From Deltaproteobacteria bacterium (GTDB taxonomy: Bacteria > Myxococcota_A > UBA9160 > SZUA-336), in NCBI GenBank assembly GCA_029261895.1, contig JAJDAK010000065.1, positions 1 to 52,535 on the forward strand: a stretch of DNA of 52,535 nucleotides. Reading direction: 5' to 3'. Positions 1 through 7,847 of this stretch are shown here, piece by piece. The translations under genes were made by a program, and so were the position numbers. Position 1 is the first letter of the stretch. Each line of letters begins with the position of its first letter. The notes beneath the pieces are model-generated. The model ran no database searches and was not told the DNA's origin. It saw only the letters and a program-made list of their open reading frames with translations.

Positions 1-1
1 G

Positions 2-154
2 ATCGTCGAGGTGAAGGGCTTGGCCGATCGCCAGCTTTACAACGTCTTGGACCCCTTCGACAGCCGCAACCGACGCATCGCGATTACGATCATGTCACCC
101 GATCGCTGGGATCCCGACGCTGAACAAGAAGTGGAAGTGATTGAGAATCCCTAG
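2..154 (+). CDS. MotB/OmpA-like protein, C-terminal fragment
   Basis: Only the last 50 codons lie in the window; the gene enters from the left edge in frame 2 and stops with TAG. The peptide contains GLADRQ, then DPFDSRNRRIAI and a short acidic tail. The NRRI segment is characteristic of the peptidoglycan-binding OmpA-like domain of flagellar motor protein MotB, where it closes the last beta strand. MotB anchors the stator to the cell wall. A flagellin gene about 20 kb away fits a motile organism. A general OmpA/Pal-family protein cannot be excluded because the membrane and plug regions are outside the window. Confidence 0.65.
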   Translation: MVEVKGLADRQLYNVLDPFDSRNRRIAITIMSPDRWDPDAEQEVEVIENP

Positions 155-204
155 TGTGCGCGCCGTGGCTCTCAGTGGGGAGCATCGGTTAGTATGCTCC
201 GAAT

Positions 205-243
205 GAAGTGCAATCATTTAAGGACCGTCCCCATATTAATTGC
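205..243. repeat. Decayed copy of the terminal hairpin repeat arm
   Basis: This stretch aligns, with a few gaps and substitutions, to the right arm of the large hairpin at 52489-52532. Shared blocks are GTGCAA, TTTAA, the core CGTCCCCAT and TAATTGC at the end. It lies between the MotB-like gene and the next gene, where nothing else is recognisable (155-365). I infer a degenerate member of a dispersed REP-like family. Confidence 0.6.
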
Positions 244-365
244 GGTGTTGGCGTGTGGCGGCAGACCTCAGCGAACTGTATGCCTAGTTTCCATGTCTAG
301 CGGAACGGGTCGATATCGCTGAATAAGACGTTCAGATTCTATCGCGTCTGCGATACCCTGCGCCC

Positions 366-1667
366 ATGGGTTGCATACGAAATTCGATTCTGGTGATGGC
401 GTTGTTTTTGGTTACGAGTCCCGCACCGGCGCAAGTGGTGAATCCACTTCCCGACGCTGCGAGCTGCTACGCCGGTACTGTGGGGACGGATCACACGATG
501 TTTATTCGTGGGCAATCGAATATCACCGACTGCGATGTGTTCGGTGGCGGTCCACAATGTCTCGCGCGGCGTGAGTTTGCGGGCGATGGCCCGAATGGTC
601 GCCCGGTGAGTCTGCTGTCGACGTTGATCATGCGACCCTGGGTGAACGGTGCCGGGGATACGGTCGCGTTTACAGAGTTCGGTTTCAATATCTGTTTGAT
701 GGCGAGTGCGTCGGAAGATACCGAAGGTTGTCTCGGGCGTGATTTTTTCGGTGTCGATCCACATACGGTTTCGATCTCACCGATCGGTACTCAACTTGCA
801 GCGACGATCATCAATACCGGTGTGGTGCCAAACGTACCGCAGAACGACGTCTTCGTATTGAATTCCTCGACGCTGTTGGTCGAAGAGCCGTATGCGGTTC
901 AAACACTGGATGCCGGGGGTGCCGCGCTCCAAGCCGAGGCCGTCGATTTTCGTGTGGATAACAAGTATCTCATCGTCGAAGCCTTCAATACGATCTTGGG
1001 TTGGGGCATCTATGCGGTGTCGCGGACCACGGGTGCGACCCATACATTGATCGCACCTGTTTCAGGTGTGCAGGTTCGCAATCCGTCACTCGCGCAAACC
1101 AGCGATGATCACCTGGTATTCGATGCGCAAAATCTTACGACTCCGTTTACGAATACCGTCTATGCTGCAAACACGCGCACGGGTGCGCTGGTTGCCGTCG
1201 CGACCACGTCGATTCTCAGTTATCCAAGCTATACCGGTGACGATACGGCGGTGGTGTTTACCGACGTTGATGGGACCGTCCCGAGTCTGGCTTCGCTGGA
1301 CCGTCAAGCGGTGCATTTTGATCGGATGACGCCGATTGGTCCGCGTACGCGTTGGCTCACCGATGGTGGTGCCGCTTCGATCTATCGACGCGGTACCTGG
1401 AACGGAACACTGAAGCTTGCGTCGGAATGTGGTGCGACCTGCGGCGATGCCAATGCTAATACCACGCTCGAAGAAGCCGATGCCAGTGTGCTCGCCAACT
1501 ACTTGATTGATCCCGTTGCGAACCCGCTGAGCGCCCAGGGTCTTACCCTATGCGATGTGACGGGTGTTGGCGGAAATTGCGATCTCGCCGACTGGGTCGT
1601 ACTCAAGCGAGGACTTAGCATGCCACCGCTGCTACCAGGACTCGCCCAAATCTGTTCGGGCGTCTAG
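366..1667 (+). CDS. Secreted beta-propeller-like protein with dockerin-like C terminus
   Basis: A 433-residue protein with a signal peptide (about residues 1-22, ending APA|Q). The middle is rich in beta-forming segments with TolB/WD40-like spacing, including phrases such as DDHLVFDAQN and DDTAVVFTDVDG, so a beta-propeller is likely. The C terminus has two dockerin-like calcium-loop/helix repeats: GDANANTTLEEADASVLANY and then CDVTGVGGNCDLADWVVLKR. Dockerins normally bind cohesins, but isolated ones occur in many secreted bacterial proteins. No cohesin gene is seen here. No strong ribosome binding site precedes the ATG. The stop codon shares bases with that of the convergent gene (CTAG, 1664-1667). 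Exact role unknown. Confidence 0.75.
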   Translation: MGCIRNSILVMALFLVTSPAPAQVVNPLPDAASCYAGTVGTDHTMFIRGQSNITDCDVFGGGPQCLARREFAGDGPNGRPVSLLSTLIMRPWVNGAGDTVAFTEFGFNICLMASASEDTEGCLGRDFFGVDPHTVSISPIGTQLAATIINTGVVPNVPQNDVFVLNSSTLLVEEPYAVQTLDAGGAALQAEAVDFRVDNKYLIVEAFNTILGWGIYAVSRTTGATHTLIAPVSGVQVRNPSLAQTSDDHLVFDAQNLTTPFTNTVYAANTRTGALVAVATTSILSYPSYTGDDTAVVFTDVDGTVPSLASLDRQAVHFDRMTPIGPRTRWLTDGGAASIYRRGTWNGTLKLASECGATCGDANANTTLEEADASVLANYLIDPVANPLSAQGLTLCDVTGVGGNCDLADWVVLKRGLSMPPLLPGLAQICSGV

Positions 1668-1969
1668 CGCGGTAACGGAATTTCTTTGTCTATTTCATAG
1701 ACCTTGACATCCATGGACTTCGGCTGGATCTGGCTAACGGCGGTTCCAAACGAGGCCATATGCGGCATGGCGAAATGTGCTTTAAGGTCCTCCGCCGAAT
1801 TCCAGCGTTCAAAGATTCTGACCATGGTTGGGTCATTCACATCCACTGAAAATGCATAGCTGATGCAACCGGGCTCTTTGCGCGAGGCTTCTTCCGTCTC
1901 GTGGAGCGCGGCTTTGACTTTCTCGATAGTGCCGGCTTCGACCACGACTTCTCCTGCGACGATCAACAT
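1664..1969 (-). CDS. Antibiotic biosynthesis monooxygenase (ABM) family protein
   Basis: A 101-residue single-domain protein beginning MLIVAGEVVVEAG, with the family's dimeric alpha/beta barrel landmarks: ETEEASRKEPGC, a central SYAFSVDV strand and FERWNSAEDLKAHFA. The length matches YgiN/quinol-monooxygenase-like members. These small enzymes oxidise quinols or aromatic compounds, or degrade haem; the substrate here is unknown. A good Shine-Dalgarno (GGGAGG) lies about six bases before the ATG. It is divergent from the HxlR-type regulator at 2101 with a 131-base shared upstream region, so co-regulation is plausible. Confidence 0.85.
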   Translation of the reverse strand: MLIVAGEVVVEAGTIEKVKAALHETEEASRKEPGCISYAFSVDVNDPTMVRIFERWNSAEDLKAHFAMPHMASFGTAVSQIQPKSMDVKVYEIDKEIPLPR

Positions 1970-2061
1970 GAGATCCCTCCCTTATGAGCCGAGAGCATCG
2001 CACGGCTGGGTCGGAGGACGCGAGGCCCCAGTTTCGGTTTCCGATCGATAATCGAATTATT

Positions 2062-2080
2062 TAGTTTGATTTTCGAACTA
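2062..2080. promoter_or_regulatory. Candidate operator dyad between ABM and HxlR genes
   Basis: The arms TAGTTTGA and TCGAACTA are inverted repeats with one mismatch, separated by TTT, in an AT-rich stretch 20 bases before the regulator start. HxlR-family proteins bind as dimers to short AT-rich inverted repeats. Placement in a divergent intergenic region and immediately upstream of the regulator suggests autoregulation. Binding itself is inferred. Confidence 0.45.
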
Positions 2081-2100
2081 GAATCTGAGATAGTCGCCCT

Positions 2101-2751
2101 ATGGAGTTTCGATACCGACAGTTCTGCCCGGTGGCGCGAGCGGTCGAAATCCTGGCCGAGCGCTGGACGCTGCTGATTCTTCGTGAGCTGCTGGCTGGGC
2201 CACAGCGCTTTTCCGACCTGCGCCGACGCCTGCCGGATGTGAGTTCCAGCGTGCTCAGCACGCGACTCGAGCGTTTGGAAGAGAAGGGCATTGTTTCACG
2301 CCGCGAACTCGACCCTCCCGCGGGGTCCATGGTTTACGAGCTTGCGGAGTCTGGGCTCGCCGTGCGTCCCGTTCTTACCGAGCTCGCGCGTTGGGGTTTA
2401 CGCTTCATGACGCTGCCACTGCCGGGTGATCACCTGGAACCGTCATGGGTGCGTTTGGGAGCGGAGTTTTTCGCACGCGAGGATGCCACTCCAGAGATCA
2501 GTGCGGAATTTCGTCTGCCTGATGGTTCGCGTGATGAGGTCTTCTACGTTCGCGGCGGTGATGACGGAACTCAAGTGAGTCTCGATCCGCATGCGACCGA
2601 CGTTCAACTTAAACTCGCTCCCATGATGGTTCTTGGGTTGTTGAGTGGAAGTATGGATCCGACGGCTGAGTTGAAAAAAGGAAGTTTCGAGGCAAGCGGG
2701 AAAATCGAAGTACTACCGCGCTTGCCGGAGTTATTTGTCATTCAACCCTAG
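2101..2751 (+). CDS. HxlR-family regulator with C-terminal SCP2-like domain
   Basis: A 216-residue protein. Residues about 1-100 form an HxlR winged helix: FCPVARAVEILAERWTLLIL, then RELLAGPQRFSDLRR, the recognition helix region SSSVLSTRLERLEEKG and the wing. Cys9 sits where redox- or electrophile-sensing HxlR members keep their reactive cysteine. Residues about 115-216 resemble an SCP2/sterol-carrier fold (VFYVRGGDDG, LKLAPMMVLGLLSGSMDP, GKIEVLPRL), which could bind a lipid-like ligand. The start at 2101 has no clear Shine-Dalgarno and may be leaderless. It lies directly upstream of two GST genes on the same strand. Confidence 0.85.
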   Translation: MEFRYRQFCPVARAVEILAERWTLLILRELLAGPQRFSDLRRRLPDVSSSVLSTRLERLEEKGIVSRRELDPPAGSMVYELAESGLAVRPVLTELARWGLRFMTLPLPGDHLEPSWVRLGAEFFAREDATPEISAEFRLPDGSRDEVFYVRGGDDGTQVSLDPHATDVQLKLAPMMVLGLLSGSMDPTAELKKGSFEASGKIEVLPRLPELFVIQP

Positions 2752-2769
2752 TTCTCGAAAGGAACTCCT

Positions 2770-3411
2770 ATGATTAAGCTTCACGGTGTCGCTCTGTCTC
2801 CCTTTGTACGCAAGGTCCGAGTGGCCCTCGCGGAAAAGAATCTCCCGTACGAAAGCATTCCCGTAATGCCCTTCGGTCCCCGGGAAGAGTTCATGAAGAT
2901 CAGCCCGCTCGGAAAGATCCCGGTCTTGGAACGAGATGGTTTCACAGTGCCGGATTCGTCAGTGATTATTGCGTACTTGGAGCGCACAGATCCGCAGCCG
3001 AGTCTGTATCCAACCGATCCTCAGGATTTCGCGCGCGCGCTGTTCCTTGAGGAGTATGCCGATACCCGAGTGGCGGATAAGCTAACCACGCCGTTCTTTC
3101 AGCGCTTCGTTCGCGCCAACATCCTGAAGGAAGAGCCTGATGAAGCGAAGGTACAACAGGCACTGACGGAAGAGATTCCGCCGGTTCTAGACTACCTCGA
3201 AAGTCAGATCACGAATCCTGAAGCCATCATCGGAGGTCGTTTCAGTATTGCGGATATCGCGATTGCGTCGCCGTTCGTGAACTTCATGCACGGCAAGGAG
3301 TCGGTTGATGCGAGTCGATGGCCGAAGCTTGCGGAGTACGTCGCGACGATTCATGCGCGACCGTCCTTCAAGGCATTGATCGAAGAAGAACTCGCCTTCA
3401 CAAAGGGCTAG
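2770..3411 (+). CDS. Glutathione S-transferase family protein
   Basis: A 213-residue protein with a thioredoxin-fold N-terminal domain (LSPFVRKVRVALAEKNLPYE, then SPLGKIPVLERDG and PDSSVIIAYLE) and an all-helical C-terminal domain ending RPSFKALIEEE. The SPLGKIPVL cis-proline loop and PDSS motif are the glutathione-binding landmarks. Such enzymes conjugate or isomerise electrophiles using glutathione. A Shine-Dalgarno (AAGGA) precedes the ATG. It begins 18 bases after the HxlR gene and is followed 19 bases later by a second GST, implying one transcript. Substrate unknown. Confidence 0.9.
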   Translation: MIKLHGVALSPFVRKVRVALAEKNLPYESIPVMPFGPREEFMKISPLGKIPVLERDGFTVPDSSVIIAYLERTDPQPSLYPTDPQDFARALFLEEYADTRVADKLTTPFFQRFVRANILKEEPDEAKVQQALTEEIPPVLDYLESQITNPEAIIGGRFSIADIAIASPFVNFMHGKESVDASRWPKLAEYVATIHARPSFKALIEEELAFTKG

Positions 3412-3430
3412 AAAATAGGGAGGCTGCACG

Positions 3431-4129
3431 GTGGCTTCGTATACTCTTTTTGGTGTTCCGCTTTCTCCTTTTGTGGCTAAAGTCGCATCCGCACTTCGCT
3501 ACAAGAAGGTAGAGTTCAAGTATGTCGCACCGAAATCGCCTAGGGACTTCAAACGCTGGAATCCCCAGACCGGAAAAATGCCAGTCCTCGAGTTTGAGGG
3601 TGAACGGATTTACGATTCTACGTTGATCCTGGACTGGCTCGATAAGAGGATACCGGAGCCACCGTTGCTGTCTTCTGACCCGAGCATCCGGCATCAGCAA
3701 TTGATGCTCGAGGATTGGTCAGACGAGGGGTTTTACTTCTATCTGATGGCATTACGTTGGACGGATAAAAACACTCCATCGACGCTGACGCAGATCACGG
3801 CCGATCTGCCGGCATTGCTGCGACCCATACTGAAGCGTATTTTTGCGCGCGCGATTAAGCCGATGGTCACGGCACAAGGTCTCGGGCGTTCGCCGGACGC
3901 AATCGTTGTTAGCGAACTTTCCAAGCGCATGGACGCGATGGTCTCGCAATTGGGCGATCAAAGCTTTCTCTTTGGCGAGTCTTTGTCTCGGGCCGACCTT
4001 GCGCTCTTTGGGCAGTGTCATATGGGGCTCTCGGGACCGACACCCGAGTTCAACGAAATCATTGGCGATCGGCCCTCGTTGCAGCTCTGGATCGATCGCA
4101 TGCAGAGTACAACTGGATTTACGGGCTAG
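3431..4129 (+). CDS. Glutathione S-transferase family protein (second of pair)
   Basis: A 232-residue GST-like protein starting at GTG, with GGGAGG about seven bases upstream. The N terminus resembles the preceding GST (GVPLSPFVAKVASALRYKKV), followed by WNPQTGKMPVLEFEG and YDSTLILDWLD. A longer helical C-terminal domain holds LFGESLSRADLALFGQ, the usual N-capping region of GST domain 2. Differences from its neighbour suggest old duplication followed by divergence, not a recent copy. It ends in an 11-base overlap with the convergent gene on the opposite strand. Confidence 0.87.
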   Translation: MASYTLFGVPLSPFVAKVASALRYKKVEFKYVAPKSPRDFKRWNPQTGKMPVLEFEGERIYDSTLILDWLDKRIPEPPLLSSDPSIRHQQLMLEDWSDEGFYFYLMALRWTDKNTPSTLTQITADLPALLRPILKRIFARAIKPMVTAQGLGRSPDAIVVSELSKRMDAMVSQLGDQSFLFGESLSRADLALFGQCHMGLSGPTPEFNEIIGDRPSLQLWIDRMQSTTGFTG

Positions 4130-5240
4130 CGAAGTCAGGCAGGTCGAGCGATCGGCCTGCCGCTTCATCTTCAAGCATCAAGCTCACCATGTTTTCCTTA
4201 TGTGGGCTGGTGTAGACCGTGTCGGAAAACTGGCTCAGCGTGTAGGCCTGGGTGCGATAGCGTGGGCTGTGATCGGGCAAGCGTTCTCGATCGGGATGCT
4301 GCGCATCTAGAAAACGGTAACCGCGAATCTCGCCGATACTGTAAGGCCCTGGCTTTCCCGCATCACGTAAAACTTTGCCGAAGAAATCAAACGGAATATT
4401 GCCGTGTCCCGCGACGAGCTCACCCTTGAAGACCGCAAACGCAATCGGTTTTCCGTTTGCGTCATAGAGGTTGGCATCAAAGCGGTAAAAGCCGGGTACC
4501 GCCACATTGACTCCAATGTCGGTTCGGAGGCTTCCATCGACGATCTGGTCGTAAAACGTACCCGTTAGTTGAGCCGGCGGTTCCGGTGTCTGAAATATAC
4601 GGATCTCGTCTATTTGCTCGCGATTTCGACCGTATGTGAAAGCGACGCTGAGCAGAATCGTCCCATGATGGTTGCCAAACGTTTCTGCAATGGGCAGCTC
4701 CGTGCTCCAGCGATTCCCTTGCGCATTAAGTTTGAGGTTGACTGTCTCAGCATCGGCGCCTTCGGCCGTTGCCGTCGCGCGACGAATGCTCACGTCGATC
4801 GAACCATCGCCTGGAAATATCTCGAGCCAGATTGCAGCGATGTCTTCGCCTGTATAGAAGTAGCGATCCGCTGTGAAAATGTACGTGAGGGAGTCGTCGT
4901 CTACAGGCTTGGGTTTTTCATAGCGACGATTTGGTTGCAAGAGATCCACTGCACCTTCGTCTAACCGGCCCGACGTGGGTGGATAGATATTTGCAGCTAG
5001 GTATCGCCGAATGGCTTCAGGTAAGTCGTCACCTGCTTCGCTCGCTGCGATCGACGCGGCAGCGTTCGGGTCAGTAAGTTCGAGAGCCGGAGGTGCGGAT
5101 GCTACCTGCGGTGTCGACGAGGATATGTCGCCGATATCGGTCGTTCCCCGCGGTCGCATGAGAAGGGCGACCGCGAGGAATAACCCAATCGCGACGATTC
5201 CGAGAGTCAGTCCCTTTGACGTCTTCCCGGAACCGGACAT
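4119..5240 (-). CDS. Membrane-anchored periplasmic protein of unknown function
   Basis: A 373-residue protein with one N-terminal transmembrane anchor (about residues 11-28, LTLGIVAIGLFLAVALL) and a large outside domain. The outside part contains FTADRYFYTGEDIAAIWLEI and GSLRTDIGVNVAVPGFYRFD, which look like two consecutive immunoglobulin-like beta sandwiches, then FFGKVLRDAGKPGPYSIGEI and a C-terminal SDTVYTSPHKENM segment. I recall similar proteins in myxobacteria but cannot assign a function. It starts directly after the stop codon of the somatomedin-B protein (5241), so the two are almost certainly cotranscribed. Confidence 0.8.
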   Translation of the reverse strand: MSGSGKTSKGLTLGIVAIGLFLAVALLMRPRGTTDIGDISSSTPQVASAPPALELTDPNAAASIAASEAGDDLPEAIRRYLAANIYPPTSGRLDEGAVDLLQPNRRYEKPKPVDDDSLTYIFTADRYFYTGEDIAAIWLEIFPGDGSIDVSIRRATATAEGADAETVNLKLNAQGNRWSTELPIAETFGNHHGTILLSVAFTYGRNREQIDEIRIFQTPEPPAQLTGTFYDQIVDGSLRTDIGVNVAVPGFYRFDANLYDANGKPIAFAVFKGELVAGHGNIPFDFFGKVLRDAGKPGPYSIGEIRGYRFLDAQHPDRERLPDHSPRYRTQAYTLSQFSDTVYTSPHKENMVSLMLEDEAAGRSLDLPDFASP

Positions 5241-6122
5241 CTACCAGCCCATGTTCTGCATGAACTTGAGCTTCATTTCATAGTGATCGAGGTTGTAGCC
5301 CGAGCACGTCCATGCGATCACGTGGTTGGTCCACTTGGGTGTCGTGCAAAGGTTACTGGTCGACACATTGTTCGAGATGGCACCGGCCGAGTGAAACGCG
5401 ACCGCCCCATCGTCTTCGCCCGGAAGCAACCAAGATGAATACCACCAGCCATCGTGTCCACCGATGTGATAAACGGTCTCGCTGTTGGTGTCATTGTGGT
5501 TGTATGCGTTGCGTGTTTCGCTAACGCCGAGATGTCCCGCGTAATCGCACGGACCGAAAATATCTGCCAGGAAGTTTCCTGACAGTTCGCTGCCACCAGC
5601 CGCACCTGCGGAGGTCCCAACCCAATTGATATTCCAATTGGTCCCCGAGTTCGCGAAGCGATGACCCATGACCGCGTCGCCACCGCTATAGTTCAACACA
5701 TAACAGAGATTCGATCCTGTGCAGCATTGGTCCAAGTAGATGCCGAGCGAATGGCTCGAATCCGCGAGGCCGCTGTTGTTCGTTTGCACCGCGGATACAT
5801 CGATGCTGGTATAGCCGGATTTGTTAGCCAGTGTGGTGTCCCAGCCTTGCGAACACATTCCGCCCAAATGCAGGATGTATCGTCCACCGGAATTCGCTGT
5901 GCAGCCCGTGTTGCCGTTACAAACGGGTTGATAGTCCGCACAACAATCGCCGAACGACGTGCACTGAGAGTCGCAGTAGCAACTGTTTGCATTATTGCCT
6001 GTGCCAAAGCCGCCGCATGCGTTGACGCAAGTTCCGGCATCATCCCCGCCGACACCCGCTGTGGCGTAACTCGGAACGCCCATTAGCAATAGAACAAGCC
6101 ATAGTCCCATGAATAGTCGCAT
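5241..6122 (-). CDS. Secreted somatomedin-B domain protein, hydrolase-like
   Basis: A protein of about 293 residues with a signal peptide (1-22, ending ATA|G). Residues 32-68 hold eight cysteines spaced C-x3-C-x11-C-x-C-x3-C-x5-CC-x6-C, the somatomedin-B knot. The rest resembles an alpha/beta hydrolase: candidate nucleophile elbows NYSGGD (Ser146) and GTSAGAAGG (Ser171), and a late LDHYEMK histidine. Further cysteines suggest more disulphides and therefore export. Two adjacent ATGs are possible; I chose the second (6122) because GGGGGG ends four bases before it. An upstream in-frame TTG at 6146 is less likely. Substrate unknown. Confidence 0.8.
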   Translation of the reverse strand: MRLFMGLWLVLLLMGVPSYATAGVGGDDAGTCVNACGGFGTGNNANSCYCDSQCTSFGDCCADYQPVCNGNTGCTANSGGRYILHLGGMCSQGWDTTLANKSGYTSIDVSAVQTNNSGLADSSHSLGIYLDQCCTGSNLCYVLNYSGGDAVMGHRFANSGTNWNINWVGTSAGAAGGSELSGNFLADIFGPCDYAGHLGVSETRNAYNHNDTNSETVYHIGGHDGWWYSSWLLPGEDDGAVAFHSAGAISNNVSTSNLCTTPKWTNHVIAWTCSGYNLDHYEMKLKFMQNMGW

Positions 6123-6179
6123 CATTCCCCCCTTTAGTTGACGCAATTAATCCCCGAATGAATCTAGACTATTCAGCAA

Positions 6180-6707
6180 CTAGCGAGAAATCAATAGATT
6201 CGGGCAGGCAATTTTCGTTAGAGGGTTGGGTGCCTCGCGTTGGCAGTAACGCTCGAGGGCGGCTTTTGCCTCAGGGGCGCGGTTCAGCGAGCTACGCAAC
6301 GCCAATTCAGCTCCGCTGGCATTCGTATGTTCTAGGCCATAGTCGGGGTGGTAGAAGCTATATTGCGGTCCATAAGTCTTGAGAAGCCACATTCTCGGGC
6401 TCGGGGCCAGTGCGGACTCAAAGCGGAAAGCACCGTTGGATCCAGTCTCTGCGGTGCGCAGGTGATAGGTGGGTTGCTGATCGGAAAAGCCCCCACCGCG
6501 ATACCACTGCACCACATGCGCGCCGACGATCGGGGTGCCCGAATCCTGATCCACGACGCTACCGTGAGCCGCCGCCAGCCGAAACGGTCCCAGGCTTGGT
6601 ACGCACGCAGTCGACACCGCCGCGGCGATCGAAATTAAAACCATCAACCATTTGCCTCGAATATCGCGCATGTTCTGCAAAGGTGTGATGTAGCAGATAC
6701 GGCTCAT
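6180..6707 (-). CDS. Secreted protein with carboxypeptidase-regulatory-like domain
   Basis: A 175-residue reading frame; a second methionine at residue 13 (MRDIRGKWLMVLIS) gives a cleaner signal sequence ending near STAC, which could be a non-ideal lipobox. Residues about 47-110 (HGSVVDQDSGTPIVGAHVVQ, then TAETGSNGAFRFE) match the carboxypeptidase-D regulatory-like beta sandwich used for surface display and binding. The C terminus has an alpha-helical patch with two cysteines (RYCQRE, KIACPN). It probably sits at the outer membrane or periplasm. No enzyme domain is present. Confidence 0.75.
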   Translation of the reverse strand: MSRICYITPLQNMRDIRGKWLMVLISIAAAVSTACVPSLGPFRLAAAHGSVVDQDSGTPIVGAHVVQWYRGGGFSDQQPTYHLRTAETGSNGAFRFESALAPSPRMWLLKTYGPQYSFYHPDYGLEHTNASGAELALRSSLNRAPEAKAALERYCQREAPNPLTKIACPNLLISR

Positions 6708-6773
6708 TGTAGGAACCCGTACTTTACATTCTGTCGTCGACGGCGATATCGTGGACCTTGAAACGGAGCCGCG

Positions 6774-7847
6774 ATGTCGAATTGGCTCGAAAAGCGAGTG
6801 TTCTGGGACGAAGCACGCCGTCGTGTGCGTTACTTACAACTCCCGGACTACAGCACTACGCGCGACCTGGCGCGCGATGTGATCGACCAGGCAGATCGGG
6901 ATTTTCAAGCCGCGACACCGGTCACGCTGCATCTACCCGAGCCCCGTGTGATGGCAGGCGTATGGGCGGTTTTTCGAGAATCGACGTTGGCGGGGCCTGT
7001 CGATCGTGCACAGCGCGAAGCCGTCGCGTCGACGGTTTCGAGCCTGAACCGGTGTCCCTTTTGTGTGGATGCCCATAGTGTGATGGTGCGCGGCGTTGGC
7101 AAACACGAGGTCGCGGATCTCCTCCTCGAAGGGAAGTTCGCGGATCCCAAGTGGAAAGAAACCGAGTATGGAGACGCGGTGCGCTGGGCGGCTGCGACAT
7201 ACTTGCCCAAGAGTGCTGAGTTGCTGAATTCACCGTTCTCGGCGGGCTCAACGCCTTATATGTTTGGTACCGCGGTCGGCTTTCACTACGTCAACCGGAT
7301 GGTCAACGTGTTTCTCAATGATTCGCCGTTCCCGCAGCCTCCTTTCAAGAAACTCATGGCGCCGTTGGTGCATCGCGTTGCCGGAAGGTTCTTCGGCCAG
7401 CCGTCGATTCAGAAGCAGTTGAGTCCTGGTGATTCGCTGACTTTTCTCAATGATGCTGAACTACCGAAAGAATTCGCATGGGCGGAATCCGCGCCCAACG
7501 TTGCTGCGGCGTACGCAGGCGCAAACGCTGCGATCAACGACGCAGCCGATCGTTGGGTCTCGCCGGCGGTGCGTGAGACTTTGATCGATCATCTGCAGGC
7601 GTGGAAGGGCGAAGCCGCACCGATGAGTCGCGAGTGGGTCGCCGATGCAGTTTCGTCCCTCAGCGAAGCGGATCGCCCCGCAGGGACACTCGCATTCTTG
7701 GTCGCACGCGCATCGTTTCAAGTCGATGGGGGCATCGTGAAAAACTTTCGGCGGCAAGCGCTAAGCGATGCCGCGCTGGTAGCGACTTGCGCATGGGCGA
7801 GCTTCCAAGCCATGCGCCGAATCGCCTCGTGGCTACCCCTCAAATAG
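6774..7847 (+). CDS. Carboxymuconolactone decarboxylase/AhpD-like protein
   Basis: A 357-residue protein with the AhpD-type redox motif CPFCVDAHSVM at about residues 98-108, where CxxC plus the following His form the peroxidase centre. Upstream, the helix REAVASTVSSLNRCPFC is typical of the family. The protein is about twice the usual length; the C-terminal half (WKGEAAPMSREWVADAVSSL, then ADRPAGTLAFLVARASFQVD) looks like a second all-helical unit without a CxxC. A role in peroxide or alkylhydroperoxide handling is inferred from the motif only. The 3' end overlaps the convergent alkylsulfatase-like gene by 15 bases. Confidence 0.85.
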   Translation: MSNWLEKRVFWDEARRRVRYLQLPDYSTTRDLARDVIDQADRDFQAATPVTLHLPEPRVMAGVWAVFRESTLAGPVDRAQREAVASTVSSLNRCPFCVDAHSVMVRGVGKHEVADLLLEGKFADPKWKETEYGDAVRWAAATYLPKSAELLNSPFSAGSTPYMFGTAVGFHYVNRMVNVFLNDSPFPQPPFKKLMAPLVHRVAGRFFGQPSIQKQLSPGDSLTFLNDAELPKEFAWAESAPNVAAAYAGANAAINDAADRWVSPAVRETLIDHLQAWKGEAAPMSREWVADAVSSLSEADRPAGTLAFLVARASFQVDGGIVKNFRRQALSDAALVATCAWASFQAMRRIASWLPLK

